NCBI GenBank assembly: GCA_964494805.1
Contig: CAZBST010000003.1
Coordinates: forward strand, 186,001 to 250,000
Direction of reading: 5' to 3'
From: CAIYOL01 sp964494805
Lineage (GTDB): Bacteria > Planctomycetota > Phycisphaerae > Sedimentisphaerales > Anaerobacaceae
Length of the DNA stretch: 64,000 bases
Under the pieces are notes generated by a model that was not told where the DNA came from, ran no database searches, and saw only the letters and a program-made list of their open reading frames with translations. Numbering within the stretch: position 1 is the first letter of the stretch; each line of letters starts with the position of its first letter. Of this stretch, positions 1 through 9,064 are shown piece by piece. Both the position numbers and the translations under genes were made by a program.

Positions 1-902
1 TGGACGACGACAAGCAAAAAATCGCCTCAAGACAGCTTCGAGGTGTTACGTATCTTAGTATAGCAGCCAACGTTTTTCTGATAGCCGGGAAGTTCACGGT
101 AGGGTTCATCGCGGGCTCTCTTTCCCTCATAGCCGATGCCATTCATTCGGTATCGGATATGCTTACCGATGTGGCGGTACTACTGGGTCTTTATTTCGGC
201 TCAAAAGAGCCTGATTCGGAGCACCCATACGGGCACGGCAAGCTGGAGACGCTCACGGCCATTGCAATTGCTCTGGGCCTATTAGGTGTGGGACTGGGAA
301 TGATATACTATGCGGCCCTTGATATTGCAAAGGGCAAGGTTACCCATCCTCGAAACTTAGTTTTGGTAATGGCGGTTAGCGCTATCGCCATTAAAGAAGT
401 GGTCTATCGTGTTACGAAAGCAGCAGCGATGAAATATCACTGTCCGGCGGCACTTGCAAATGCCTGGCACGACCGGGTCGACGCTTTAAGCTCGGTCGCC
501 GTCATTGTCGGGGTAGTTGCGCAGAGATTCGGATTTAGCTACGGCGACCAGGTTGCGGCTATCGGCATCGGTGTTATGGTCGTGATAGTTGCCACCGGGC
601 TTATCGGGGACTGCCTCGGGGAACTAATCGAGAAAGCTGTTGACGAGGCGACGATAGGGCAGATTAAAGATATAATCTCGGCCAACGGACAAATCCGTCA
701 ATATCATCGTCTCCGAACCCGCACCATAGGAAGGCAGGTCTTTCTCGACGTGCATATTCTCGTCGACCCGCACTTGCACATAGCTGCCGCCCATGAGATA
801 GCCAGTAATTTGGAAAAAGCACTGAATGAGCAGCTAAGCCGTCCTGCTAATATTACCGTTCACGTCGAGCCGGACATACCTGAACTTAGAAAATCGATTT
901 AA
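1..902 (+). CDS. Cation diffusion facilitator (CDF) family metal transporter, 5' end at window edge
   Basis: This is a proton-coupled divalent metal efflux protein of the inner membrane. The frame is open to the left edge, and the first two bases (tg) could be the end of an ATG, so the protein is probably complete but for one base (about 300 residues). The first internal ATG at 159 would cut off the first membrane helices, so it is not the start. The family is shown by the SLIADAIHSVSD segment (first metal-site helix), a second HDRVDALSS helix with the HxxxD metal ligands, several hydrophobic helices, and a soluble C-terminal dimerisation domain (RTIGRQVFLDVHILVD to HVEPD). The metal (Zn, Fe, Mn or Co) cannot be told from sequence. 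A gap of 105 bp separates it from the next gene. Confidence 0.9.
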   Translation, partial: DDDKQKIASRQLRGVTYLSIAANVFLIAGKFTVGFIAGSLSLIADAIHSVSDMLTDVAVLLGLYFGSKEPDSEHPYGHGKLETLTAIAIALGLLGVGLGMIYYAALDIAKGKVTHPRNLVLVMAVSAIAIKEVVYRVTKAAAMKYHCPAALANAWHDRVDALSSVAVIVGVVAQRFGFSYGDQVAAIGIGVMVVIVATGLIGDCLGELIEKAVDEATIGQIKDIISANGQIRQYHRLRTRTIGRQVFLDVHILVDPHLHIAAAHEIASNLEKALNEQLSRPANITVHVEPDIPELRKSI

Positions 903-1007
903 TAAAATCAGATTAATAATAAAAAGCTTTGCGAATTACTTCAATATAAAGTAACATAGTTTGCCTTTAAGAACTAATTTTAATGTTCAGAAGGGTTATC
1001 AAGTAAT

Positions 1008-3110
1008 ATGGCCCTAAAGAAGTTTTTCAATCCTGGGTCCGTTGCCATTGTTGGGGCGTCTCGAACAAAAGGCAAGGTAGGCTACGAGATTCTCAAAAGT
1101 ATACTTGAAGGAGGATATGGGGGTAGTATATTCCCAATCAATCCGAATGCCGAGACGATAGAAGGGCTGAAGTGTTATTCAGACCTTGCATCTATCGGGG
1201 AGGTTCCAGAACTTGTGATTATTTCGGTTCCTGCCAAAACGGTTCCGGCGATTATGCAGCAGTGTGCGAAGATTGGGAGCAAAGCAGTTATCATTATTAC
1301 ATCCGGTTTCAAAGAGGTCGGGCAGGAGGGCAGAGAGCTTGAGCAGCGTATTATTCAGATAGCAAAGCAGGGGCGTATAAGGGTAATCGGGCCGAATTGC
1401 CTTGGGGTGATAGTGCCGGGGAATAAGCTGAACGCCAGCTTCGGAGGAGAGCTGCCTGCGAAGGGCGCGATAGGATATCTTTCACAATCAGGGGCCCTAA
1501 TGGCAGCAATCCTCGATATGGCCAATGCCAACGGCATCGGTTTCAGTAAACTTGTCAGTATAGGCAATAAGGCAGACGTTAATGAGCTTGATGTTATAAG
1601 GGCACTTGCCGACGATAATGAAACACAGGTCATTGCGGGTTATCTCGAAAGTATTGTTGACGGCAATGCCTTCGTGAACCAGGCGGAGCAAATTTCACAA
1701 TTGAAACCAATATTGCTGATGAAAGCCGGTGGGACATCAGCGGGAGCCAAGGCAGCATCGTCTCATACAGGTAGTCTCGCCGGCAGCGATATTGCATATG
1801 AATGTGTGTTCGACCGGGCCGGCATCATACGATGTAATACTATAAGACAGCAGTTTGATTATGCACAGGCCTTTGCAAACCAGCCGCTTCCTATAGGTTC
1901 GAAAGTAGCAGTAATCACCAATGCCGGCGGGGCAGGTATTATGGCGGCTGATGCTATTGAACAGCAGGGGCTTAGTTTTGCAAAGCTGGGCGATGAGACA
2001 ACAAATAAACTGGCGGCCAAGCTGCCGGCTGCCGCAAATATTAGCAATCCCATAGATATTCTTGGTGATGCCTTAGCCGACCGTTATGAATTTGTACTTG
2101 ATACTGTTCTCGATGATATCGAAGTTGATGTAGTTTTAGTACTTCTGACCCCTCAGGCAATGACCGAACCTGCCGCTACAGCGGAGGCAATTGTTAGGAT
2201 AGCCAGCAAGAAGTCGGTTAAGCCGGTTTTTGCTTGTTTTCTTGGGGCCGGTAAGATTGCCGAAGCGGCAAAAGTACTTAGGAGAGGTAAGATTCCGCTA
2301 TATGACGCTACAGCAGAGGCCGTCTCTACAATCAAGGCAATGACGGAATATCTGAGGTGGCGAACACGGCCAAAGCGAGTGGTAAAGTTGTTTGCCGTTA
2401 ATCGCAGAAAAGTTGAAAATGTTGTAGAGAGGCATCTGCGGCGCGGGGTTCGGGAAATAAGCGAGAAGGATTCGAAGGAAATACTTGAGGCATACGGCTT
2501 TGTGACGCCGAAGGGTTCTATAGCAACTACGGCGCAACAGGCGGTAAATATAGCACAACAACTGGGATTTCCCGTGGTGCTGAAAATCTGGTCGCCTGAT
2601 ATATTACATAAGTCAGATGTCGGCGGCGTTAAGCTGGGCCTGAAAAGCGATACCGAAGTGATGGATGCTTTTGACCTGATGATGTACCGAATACCAAAAC
2701 AGATGCCTGATGCCAACATTCTCGGTGTTCTTGTCCAGGAGATGTGCAGAGGTGGCAAAGAGGTCATACTGGGGATGCACCGCGACCCTCATTTCGGTCC
2801 ATTGATGATGTTCGGGATGGGTGGGACGATGGTCGAGGTGCTAAAGGATGTGGCATTTTACCTAGCACCATTGACGGCTGAAGAAGCGAAGCAAATGCTT
2901 ATCAACACCCGGACATACAGGATGCTTAAGGGTGTTCGCGGCGAAGAGGGAGTGGACATAGATGCGATAGCAGAGGGACTGCAGAGACTTTCACAATTAG
3001 TCACCGAATTTCCGCAAATTCAGGAGATGGATATAAATCCGTATGTTGTTGGCCCGGCAGGAACAACGCCAATTGCAGTTGATGCAAGGATAAGCGTAGA
3101 ACAAATTTAA
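1008..3110 (+). CDS. ADP-forming acetate--CoA ligase family protein (alpha-beta fusion)
   Basis: Enzymes of this family interconvert acyl-CoA, ADP and phosphate with acid, CoA and ATP, conserving energy during acetate formation or activating acids. The 700 residues carry the full fused set: a CoA-binding Rossmann domain at the N-terminus (FFNPGSVAIVGASR, then FPINPNAETIEG), succinyl-CoA-ligase-like domains with the phospho-histidine motif SSHTGSLAGSD (His near residue 253), and a C-terminal ATP-grasp domain from about residue 480 (VVLKIWSPDILHKSDVGGVKLG, GMGGTMVEVLKDVAF, EMDINPYVV). It lies 15 bp upstream of a CoA-transferase gene on the same strand, so the two are probably cotranscribed. The carboxylate substrate is not determined by sequence. 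Confidence 0.92.
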   Translation: MALKKFFNPGSVAIVGASRTKGKVGYEILKSILEGGYGGSIFPINPNAETIEGLKCYSDLASIGEVPELVIISVPAKTVPAIMQQCAKIGSKAVIIITSGFKEVGQEGRELEQRIIQIAKQGRIRVIGPNCLGVIVPGNKLNASFGGELPAKGAIGYLSQSGALMAAILDMANANGIGFSKLVSIGNKADVNELDVIRALADDNETQVIAGYLESIVDGNAFVNQAEQISQLKPILLMKAGGTSAGAKAASSHTGSLAGSDIAYECVFDRAGIIRCNTIRQQFDYAQAFANQPLPIGSKVAVITNAGGAGIMAADAIEQQGLSFAKLGDETTNKLAAKLPAAANISNPIDILGDALADRYEFVLDTVLDDIEVDVVLVLLTPQAMTEPAATAEAIVRIASKKSVKPVFACFLGAGKIAEAAKVLRRGKIPLYDATAEAVSTIKAMTEYLRWRTRPKRVVKLFAVNRRKVENVVERHLRRGVREISEKDSKEILEAYGFVTPKGSIATTAQQAVNIAQQLGFPVVLKIWSPDILHKSDVGGVKLGLKSDTEVMDAFDLMMYRIPKQMPDANILGVLVQEMCRGGKEVILGMHRDPHFGPLMMFGMGGTMVEVLKDVAFYLAPLTAEEAKQMLINTRTYRMLKGVRGEEGVDIDAIAEGLQRLSQLVTEFPQIQEMDINPYVVGPAGTTPIAVDARISVEQI

Positions 3111-3125
3111 CTTAGAAAGACGGCA

Positions 3126-4997
3126 ATGCAAAAATTCGACTGGAAAGACAAGCACAAGGAGAAGATAACAACGGCAGCTCAGGCAATGAAGCTGATTAAG
3201 TCCGGCAATCATATATTTATAGGGACCGGCTGCGGTCAACCACAGCACCTTGTGGAAGCGCTGGTCAAGCATTCCAGCGGAATCACCGATGCTCATATAG
3301 TCCATTTGCTGACGATGGGGGCGGCCCCTTACGCCGACGAGAGGTTTCGTGAAAAATTCAAGATGAACAGTTTCTTCATTGCTGATAACGTTCGCGATAC
3401 CCTCAGCAGGGGCATCGGAGACTACACTCCCATATTTCTCTCGGAAATACCGCACGAGTTTGAGCGCGGTAGAATACCGATAGATGTAGCGTTAATCAGC
3501 GTAACGCCACCTGATATAAACGGCTTGTGCAGTCTCGGCGTGTCGGTCGATATTGTGAAATCCGCTGCTGCCAATGCGAGGTATGTCATAGCGCAGGTGA
3601 ACAGCAGGATGCCCCGAACGTTCGGGGACAGCTTCCTACATGTCAATACCATTGATGCGCTAGTGCCTTTTGATGAGGAAATTATCGAGACCACGATACC
3701 TGAGCCTAACGAGACCCTCCGCTGCATCGGTGAAAATATTGCACGACTTGTCGAAGACGGCAGTACCATTGAATGCGGTATAGGACAGATACCTCATGCC
3801 CTTGCCGAGTTTCTCGTGAATAAAAAAGACCTTGGTATTCATACTGAGATGTTCAGCGACTGGATTATAGGGTTGATTGAAAGCGGAGCAGTAACGTGTG
3901 CCAAAAAGACACTTAACCACGGTAAGGTTGTGGCGAGTTTCTGCATGGGCTCGAGGCGGCTTTATGACTATATAGACAATAATCCTCTTTTCGAATTTTA
4001 TCCCACCGAATATGTTAATGACCCCTACGTGATAAGCCAGAACGAAAAAATGGTTGGGATAAACGTCGGTCTGGAAATCGACCTGACGGGCCAGGTATGC
4101 TCGGATTCGTTAGGCTACAGATTTTACAGCGGCATCGGCGGTCAGGTTGATTTTATTCGCGGGGCAGCCCGCAGCAGGGGGGGCAAGGCAATTATCGCGA
4201 TGCCGTCTACTGCAAAGGGCGGGAAGTTAAGCAGGATTGTTCCGCATCTGACCGAGGGGGCCGGCGTGGTGACCACCCGTGGTGATGTTCACTATGTAGT
4301 TACCGAATACGGGACCGCCTACCTGCACGGCAAAAGCATTAGGGAAAGGGTGCTGTCGCTGATTAATATTGCGCATCCGAAGTTCCGGAAAGAGCTGATT
4401 CAGGCGGCGAAGGCCCAGATGTATATTTACGCTGACCAGATAGAACTTGATACCGAGAAGGTAATGTATCCGGAAGAGCTGGAGCGTTATGATACTTTAC
4501 GCGACGGTACGGAGATATTTTTCAGGCCTGTACGTCCTACCGATGAAGCGGCATTGTCGGAGATGCTGTATTCGCTGAGCAGCAAGTCTGTTCGGACACG
4601 CTATATGACGCATACGATTGCTTTTCCTCATAAGGACGTGCAGCAGCTGACGAACATTGATTATTATCAGGACCTTGCCATTGTGGGGACGGTGCCCGGC
4701 GTTTCCGGTGAAGAAATAGTAGCCATTGCCCAGTATTTTCTCGAACCAAAAACCCAAGCAGCGGAGGTGGCCTTTATTGTGCAGGATGAATGGCAGCAGA
4801 AGGGAATGGGGACATTTCTGCTGGATTACCTTACTCAAATTGCGAAGAAACGCGGCGTAAAACGTTTTTATGCGAAGGTATTGCCGAGCAACAAGGCGAT
4901 GCTGGCAATATTTCACAACTCCGGCTACAAAGTGAACACTGAATTTGACGGTGAGGTTTACAGCGTGACGTATGATTTGACGGAGAAAGAAAGGTAG
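3126..4997 (+). CDS. Acetyl-CoA hydrolase/4-hydroxybutyrate-type CoA-transferase fused to a GNAT acetyltransferase domain
   Basis: Residues 1 to about 440 are a Cat1/AbfT-type CoA-transferase: GTGCGQPQHLVEAL near the start, the GIHTEMFSDW segment with the candidate catalytic Glu near residue 241, and GIGGQVDFIRGAARSRGGK. Residues about 460 to 620 are a GNAT N-acetyltransferase (FFRPVRPTDEAALSEML, then VAFIVQDEWQQKGMGTFLLDYL with the acetyl-CoA pyrophosphate loop). The first half moves CoA between acids; the second would acetylate an amine, possibly protein lysines. The fusion next to an AcuC-like deacetylase and Acs fits control of acetate activation by acetylation, which is inference. Both halves look complete. 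Proteins of this architecture are known elsewhere, so it is not a sequencing artefact. Confidence 0.9.
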   Translation: MQKFDWKDKHKEKITTAAQAMKLIKSGNHIFIGTGCGQPQHLVEALVKHSSGITDAHIVHLLTMGAAPYADERFREKFKMNSFFIADNVRDTLSRGIGDYTPIFLSEIPHEFERGRIPIDVALISVTPPDINGLCSLGVSVDIVKSAAANARYVIAQVNSRMPRTFGDSFLHVNTIDALVPFDEEIIETTIPEPNETLRCIGENIARLVEDGSTIECGIGQIPHALAEFLVNKKDLGIHTEMFSDWIIGLIESGAVTCAKKTLNHGKVVASFCMGSRRLYDYIDNNPLFEFYPTEYVNDPYVISQNEKMVGINVGLEIDLTGQVCSDSLGYRFYSGIGGQVDFIRGAARSRGGKAIIAMPSTAKGGKLSRIVPHLTEGAGVVTTRGDVHYVVTEYGTAYLHGKSIRERVLSLINIAHPKFRKELIQAAKAQMYIYADQIELDTEKVMYPEELERYDTLRDGTEIFFRPVRPTDEAALSEMLYSLSSKSVRTRYMTHTIAFPHKDVQQLTNIDYYQDLAIVGTVPGVSGEEIVAIAQYFLEPKTQAAEVAFIVQDEWQQKGMGTFLLDYLTQIAKKRGVKRFYAKVLPSNKAMLAIFHNSGYKVNTEFDGEVYSVTYDLTEKER

Positions 4998-5033
4998 AGG
5001 GCAGTCTTTCTTTGGGGACGAGAGAATTGGATT

Positions 5034-5588
5034 GTGGATAAAGAGCAAAAATTTCGTCTTTGGGTAGGTATCGTTGTTGTTGTTCTGATGGGGATTTTTC
5101 CGCCTACACCAATCGGTTGCGGTTATGTAGCTTTCTACGGCGGGTTAGGCAGGACACCGGGACCAGTATACTATGAATTTCATTATGGCTATACATTTTT
5201 GTTCAGTGCGAAAGCTTCAGGCATAGCGTTTAACAAATTGATTATTCAGTGGGGAACTGTAGGCGCTGTAACCTTTGGTTTGATTTATATCCTTGGGGAG
5301 AAAAAGCCAAAGAAACAGAATTTTTGTCTTTGGGCAGGTATCGTTGTTATTGTTCTGATGGGGATTTTTCCGCCTGGACGACATGGAATACCCCCATGGC
5401 TGCTAAGGTTCAAACTACCGCATTGTGGTTATACATTTTTGCTCAGTGCGAATGCTTCAGACATAGCGTTTAAAAAATTGATTATTCGGTGGGGAATTGT
5501 AGGTTCTGTAACCTTTGGCCTGTTTCATATCTTCAGGGGCAAAAAGCTAAAAGGCCAGCAGAAAGAACTTGAGTATTCAGAGGAATAA
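5034..5588 (+). CDS. Small membrane protein made of two tandem copies of one unit
   Basis: No function is recognised. The 184 residues are two copies of a unit of about 90 residues. Each begins with a transmembrane helix of the form LWxGIVVxVLMGIFPP, continues with a short extracytoplasmic stretch ending in GYTFLxSAxAS, and ends with a second helix (WGxVGxVTFGL). The predicted topology is therefore four helices. The start is GTG at 5034; no better ATG lies upstream. It follows the CoA-transferase by 36 bp, and its stop overlaps the next start (taATG) by one base, so it is probably cotranscribed with the deacetylase gene. The two halves are also very alike at DNA level, pointing to a recent internal duplication. 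Confidence 0.7.
   Translation: MDKEQKFRLWVGIVVVVLMGIFPPTPIGCGYVAFYGGLGRTPGPVYYEFHYGYTFLFSAKASGIAFNKLIIQWGTVGAVTFGLIYILGEKKPKKQNFCLWAGIVVIVLMGIFPPGRHGIPPWLLRFKLPHCGYTFLLSANASDIAFKKLIIRWGIVGSVTFGLFHIFRGKKLKGQQKELEYSEE
5043..5585 (+). repeat. In-gene tandem duplication, two units of about 270 bp
   Basis: The stretches starting near 5050 (tttcgtctttgggtaggtat) and near 5322 (ttttgtctttgggcaggtat) run in parallel through cattatggctatacattttt versus cattgtggttatacattttt and on to the end of the gene. The two units differ mainly by point changes and a small indel in the middle. Reading frame is kept in both. Confidence 0.85.
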
Positions 5589-6721
5589 TGGAAACGAAAA
5601 AAGCTGTTTTTATTTACTCAGAAGAGTTGGAGAAGTATCCGTATCCTCCTGAGCATCCGTTTAATACAATCCGTGCCAGAAGAGTCCGGGATATTATAAA
5701 ATCAATGGGGCTTTTGTCAGGTGCGGGCAGAAGGGAAGCGGCACCTGAGCCGGCAGACAGGGTTGTTCTAAAGAAGTTCCACTCAGCGCGTTACCTGCAC
5801 GTTTTGAAAGAAGCATCCAAAGGCAAATTTAATGTCGAAGCACTCGGTATGGGAATCGGCACGTCGGATTGTCCTGTTTTTAAAGGATTATACGATGGGG
5901 CGATCCTGGCAACCGGCGGGACACTGGTGGGTGCGAGGCTGATACTATCGGGCGAGGCAAATGCGGCGTTTAACCCGTCGGGCGGATTTCATCATGCTGG
6001 ATCTGAGCAGGCATCGGGGTTTTGCTATATAAATGATGTGGTGCTTGCGTGTATGATACTGGCTGAAGGAGGGAAGCAGGTTTTATATCTTGACGTGGAC
6101 GTTCATCACGGCGATGGGGTAGCATACGCTTTTTATGACCGGCGTGACGTGATGACTATATCATTGCACCAGAATCCAAGGACACTGTTTCCAGGAACAG
6201 GATTCGAAGATGAAATCGGCCGTGGGCAAGGGCAGGGCTATTGTGTGAATATACCTCTTCCGATAGGCACTTACGACGAAGCATATATGAAGGCATTTGA
6301 AGAACTGGTGTTGCCGTTGATTGGGGTATTCAAGCCGGATGTATTTGTTTTTGAGCTGGGGGCAGATGCCCTTGCAGGCGACCCGCTTGCACATCTGTAT
6401 TTAACTAATAACGTTTATGTAGAAATCGTCAACCACCTGTTAAGTTTTGACAAACCTGTTCTTATGACCGGCGGCGGCGGGTATAATATCGACAATACTG
6501 TTAGGGCATGGGCGCTTGTATGGAGTATTCTGTGCGGTGCCGACAGTGCAAGTTATGGACCTGCACTTGGCGGTGTTATGCTCGGCAATACCGAGTGGCA
6601 GGGCGGCTTAAGGGACCAGGTGTTAGCTGTGAGCAGCCAGCAGCGCGAAGCAGTAATGCCGGCAGTAGAAAACATCATTAAGACAATTAAATCAACCGTG
6701 TTCCCTATCCACGGCTTGTAG
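5588..6721 (+). CDS. acuC: AcuC-type histone deacetylase family protein
   Basis: This is a zinc-dependent lysine deacetylase of the HDAC superfamily, 377 residues, the usual length of bacterial AcuC proteins. Seen in the sequence are the active-site HHAGSEQASGFCYINDV segment, DVDVHHGDGV with the catalytic His pair near residues 173-174 and the zinc Asp, and the GGGGYN loop near the C-terminus. In Bacillus subtilis AcuC removes the acetyl group that inactivates AcsA. Here an acs gene sits about 2.3 kb downstream on the other strand and a GNAT domain sits upstream, which supports the same job, though the substrate is inferred. The start ATG overlaps the preceding stop by one base. Confidence 0.88.
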   Translation: METKKAVFIYSEELEKYPYPPEHPFNTIRARRVRDIIKSMGLLSGAGRREAAPEPADRVVLKKFHSARYLHVLKEASKGKFNVEALGMGIGTSDCPVFKGLYDGAILATGGTLVGARLILSGEANAAFNPSGGFHHAGSEQASGFCYINDVVLACMILAEGGKQVLYLDVDVHHGDGVAYAFYDRRDVMTISLHQNPRTLFPGTGFEDEIGRGQGQGYCVNIPLPIGTYDEAYMKAFEELVLPLIGVFKPDVFVFELGADALAGDPLAHLYLTNNVYVEIVNHLLSFDKPVLMTGGGGYNIDNTVRAWALVWSILCGADSASYGPALGGVMLGNTEWQGGLRDQVLAVSSQQREAVMPAVENIIKTIKSTVFPIHGL

Positions 6722-6754
6722 TAATATCCTAATACTAAATATAGGGAGACACAG

Positions 6755-8404
6755 ATGAAAAAGACAGATCGAATAAAGCTGAATTTGACAGTGGCCTGTG
6801 TTATATTTAGTTTTATCACCGGAGGAATCGTATCTGAAGGGGCTGAAAAGAGGGGGTATATTCCACATCTTCGCAGGCAGGCAGAAGCGACACAATTGAT
6901 AGTTGACGGCAAGCCGTTTTTGATTCTCGGCGGAGAATTGGGTAACTCAACAGCGTCGAATCCCAATGGAGTCGGAATGAGGATGATGTGGCAGCAGCTT
7001 GCCAAATCGAATCTTAATACGGTGCTTGCGCCTGTTTACTGGGATTTGATTGAGCCGCGGGAGGGCAGGTTTGATTTCACTCTTGTTGACAACCTGATAA
7101 GGGGCGCCAGACGCCACAATATGCGTTTAGTTCTGCTGTGGTTTGGAAGCTGGAAAAACAGTATGTCCTGCTATGCTCCTTACTGGGTGAAGGAGGATTA
7201 TGAGCGGTTTCCGCGGGCACGGGATAAGGCCGGCAGGGGGCTGGAAATGCTCACAGTCTTCAGCGAAGAAAACCTTATGGCCGACGCAAACGCGTTCGCA
7301 TTGCTTATACGTCATATCCGCAAGATTGACGGGGGGAAGCGGACGGTGATTATGGTCCAAGTTGAGAATGAGCCGGGAATGATACCCGACGCGAGAGACC
7401 ACTGCCCGGCGGCGAATGAGCAGTTTGATAAGCCGGTGCCGAAAGAGTTGATGGATTATCTGCAGGAGCATAAAGAATCGCTCATACCCGAATTTTACGA
7501 GGTATGGAAGGCAGGTGGATTCAAAACATCGGGGACGTGGGAGGAGATTTTCGGCAGTGGGCTTGGGACGGAAGAAATTTTTATGGCGTGGCATTATGCT
7601 CGGTATATCGGGCGAGTGGCAAAGGCGGGCAAAGCAGAATATGCGCTTCCTATGTTTGTGAATGCGGCGTTGATTCGGCCGAATTATAAGCCGGGGCAAT
7701 ACCCAAGCGCGGGGCCTTTGCCTCACTTGATGGACGTCTGGCGTGCTGGTGCTCCGGAAATTGATTTTCTTGCGCCGGATATCTATTTCCCGAATTTCGT
7801 CGAGTGGGTTGAGAAATATCATCGGTCAGGCAATCCTTTGTTTATCCCTGAGACGGGCAGGGGGGCAGAAAATCCGGCAAACGCTTTTTATGCAATTGGC
7901 AAACACGACGCGATAGGATTTTCGCCTTTTGCTATTGAGGGTATAGCCAGGCCGGATGGCGAACTTGCACAGGCATACGACATTTTGCGACAGTTGTCGC
8001 CTTTGATTCTTGAAAAACAGGGTATAGGTGCGATGACGGGCGTAGTGGCAGATTTTAATAATCCGAATCAGCAGGTGTGCCTTGGGGAATATAAGCTGAA
8101 TGTAAAAATGGATGCTGGATGGGGAAAGCAGATTCAGCAGGGAATGACGGCGGGCTGTATTATTGTCTTAACAGGACCGGATGATTATGTGATAGCTGGC
8201 AAGGGGCTGGTGATTACGTTTGAACCGAATACGCCGGGAGACCTGATAGCAGGAATCGGCTCAATCGAGCGGGGCAAGTTTGTGAATGGTCGATGGAAGA
8301 CGCAGCTCTGGCTAAACGGTGACCAGAGCCATCAGGGGAGACACTTGCGTCTGCCTATGGAACGTTACGAAATTCAACGCATCAAATTGTATCGCTACCG
8401 CTGA
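6755..8404 (+). CDS. Secreted GH35/GH42-like beta-galactosidase family protein (DUF5597-type)
   Basis: This is a predicted exported glycoside hydrolase, 549 residues. A signal peptide covers about residues 1-30 (KK..., hydrophobic stretch, GGIVSEGAEK). The TIM barrel shows PVYWDLIEPREGRFDF, the acid/base Glu of VQVENEPG near residue 206, and a likely nucleophile Glu in FIPETGRG near residue 366. After the barrel comes a beta-rich C-terminal domain of the type seen in GH35-like DUF5597 proteins. A gagggag-like ribosome site precedes the ATG. The substrate is probably a beta-galactoside in plant or algal polysaccharide, but this cannot be fixed from sequence. It is 33 bp downstream of acuC and convergent with satP, so its position in the acetate block may be incidental. 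Confidence 0.85.
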   Translation: MKKTDRIKLNLTVACVIFSFITGGIVSEGAEKRGYIPHLRRQAEATQLIVDGKPFLILGGELGNSTASNPNGVGMRMMWQQLAKSNLNTVLAPVYWDLIEPREGRFDFTLVDNLIRGARRHNMRLVLLWFGSWKNSMSCYAPYWVKEDYERFPRARDKAGRGLEMLTVFSEENLMADANAFALLIRHIRKIDGGKRTVIMVQVENEPGMIPDARDHCPAANEQFDKPVPKELMDYLQEHKESLIPEFYEVWKAGGFKTSGTWEEIFGSGLGTEEIFMAWHYARYIGRVAKAGKAEYALPMFVNAALIRPNYKPGQYPSAGPLPHLMDVWRAGAPEIDFLAPDIYFPNFVEWVEKYHRSGNPLFIPETGRGAENPANAFYAIGKHDAIGFSPFAIEGIARPDGELAQAYDILRQLSPLILEKQGIGAMTGVVADFNNPNQQVCLGEYKLNVKMDAGWGKQIQQGMTAGCIIVLTGPDDYVIAGKGLVITFEPNTPGDLIAGIGSIERGKFVNGRWKTQLWLNGDQSHQGRHLRLPMERYEIQRIKLYRYR

Positions 8405-8411
8405 AATTCTT

Positions 8412-9011
8412 TTATTTTTTCACCGGCCCCAAAGGTAAAACCGTCTTGCCATAGCATTCGTTCAGGATTTGGGCAAGGCCGGTGTAAATGGCCGAGAAGC
8501 CGCAGAATGTGCCCTCGTAACCGGCTATTGTGCCCAGTTGGGCGCTGCCGGTAATGTCTTTAGCTGCCAGCAGCCAAAACAGAATTGCCAGCGACAAGAA
8601 AATCACCTGCAGGGCCCTGTTTAATTTCAAGGTAGCGATGAACATCACAAAGGTGAACAGCCCCCACATGAAAAGATACGCTGCCATCGCGTTGTTTGTC
8701 GCGGCGTCCGCTATCCCGAGTTTAGGCGCGACTATGAGCCAGACAAGCGTAAGCCAGAAAAAGCCGTAAGAGGTGAACGCCGTCGTACCGAACGTGTTGC
8801 CCTTTTTCCATTCCATTATTCCAGCGATAATCTGGGCGAAGCCGCCGTAAAATATCCCCATCGCAAGAATCATACTTCCCAGCCCGAAAAGCCCCGCGTT
8901 GTGCAGGTTCAGCAAAACCGTTGTCATCCCAAACCCCAGAAGCCCCAAGGGTGCAGGATTCGAGGTTTTGTCCTTTATCTCAACTGCATTTGTGGACATC
9001 CCTAAATCCAT
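8412..9011 (-). CDS. satP: Acetate uptake transporter, GPR1/FUN34/YaaH (SatP) family
   Basis: This is an inner-membrane acetate/succinate carrier of 199 residues with six hydrophobic helices. The family motif NPAPLGLLGFGMTT lies at the N-terminus, followed by GIFYGGFAQIIAGIMEWKKGNTFG, both typical of SatP proteins. The start ATG has aaaggaaaggatt just upstream; an internal Met five residues in is an alternative. It lies 53 bp downstream of acs on the same strand, so uptake and activation of acetate are probably one transcription unit. Its 3' end is only seven bases from the convergent glycosidase gene. Confidence 0.92.
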   Translation of the reverse strand: MDLGMSTNAVEIKDKTSNPAPLGLLGFGMTTVLLNLHNAGLFGLGSMILAMGIFYGGFAQIIAGIMEWKKGNTFGTTAFTSYGFFWLTLVWLIVAPKLGIADAATNNAMAAYLFMWGLFTFVMFIATLKLNRALQVIFLSLAILFWLLAAKDITGSAQLGTIAGYEGTFCGFSAIYTGLAQILNECYGKTVLPLGPVKK

Positions 9012-9064
9012 AATCCTTTCCTTTCTTGAAAACGGCTGGTTATTCCTTCAAACTGGTTTAAATA

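Noticed and set aside
2153..2767. 204-codon minus-strand open frame
   Set aside because: It is a shadow of the ADP-forming synthetase gene on the plus strand; low-complexity Ser/Thr-rich translation.
4497..5048. 183-codon minus-strand open frame
   Set aside because: It is antisense to the GNAT domain, with no ribosome site and an unlikely composition.
5043..5585. CRISPR-like repeats
   Set aside because: There are only two long units and they are coding sequence; no array of short spaced repeats occurs anywhere in the window.
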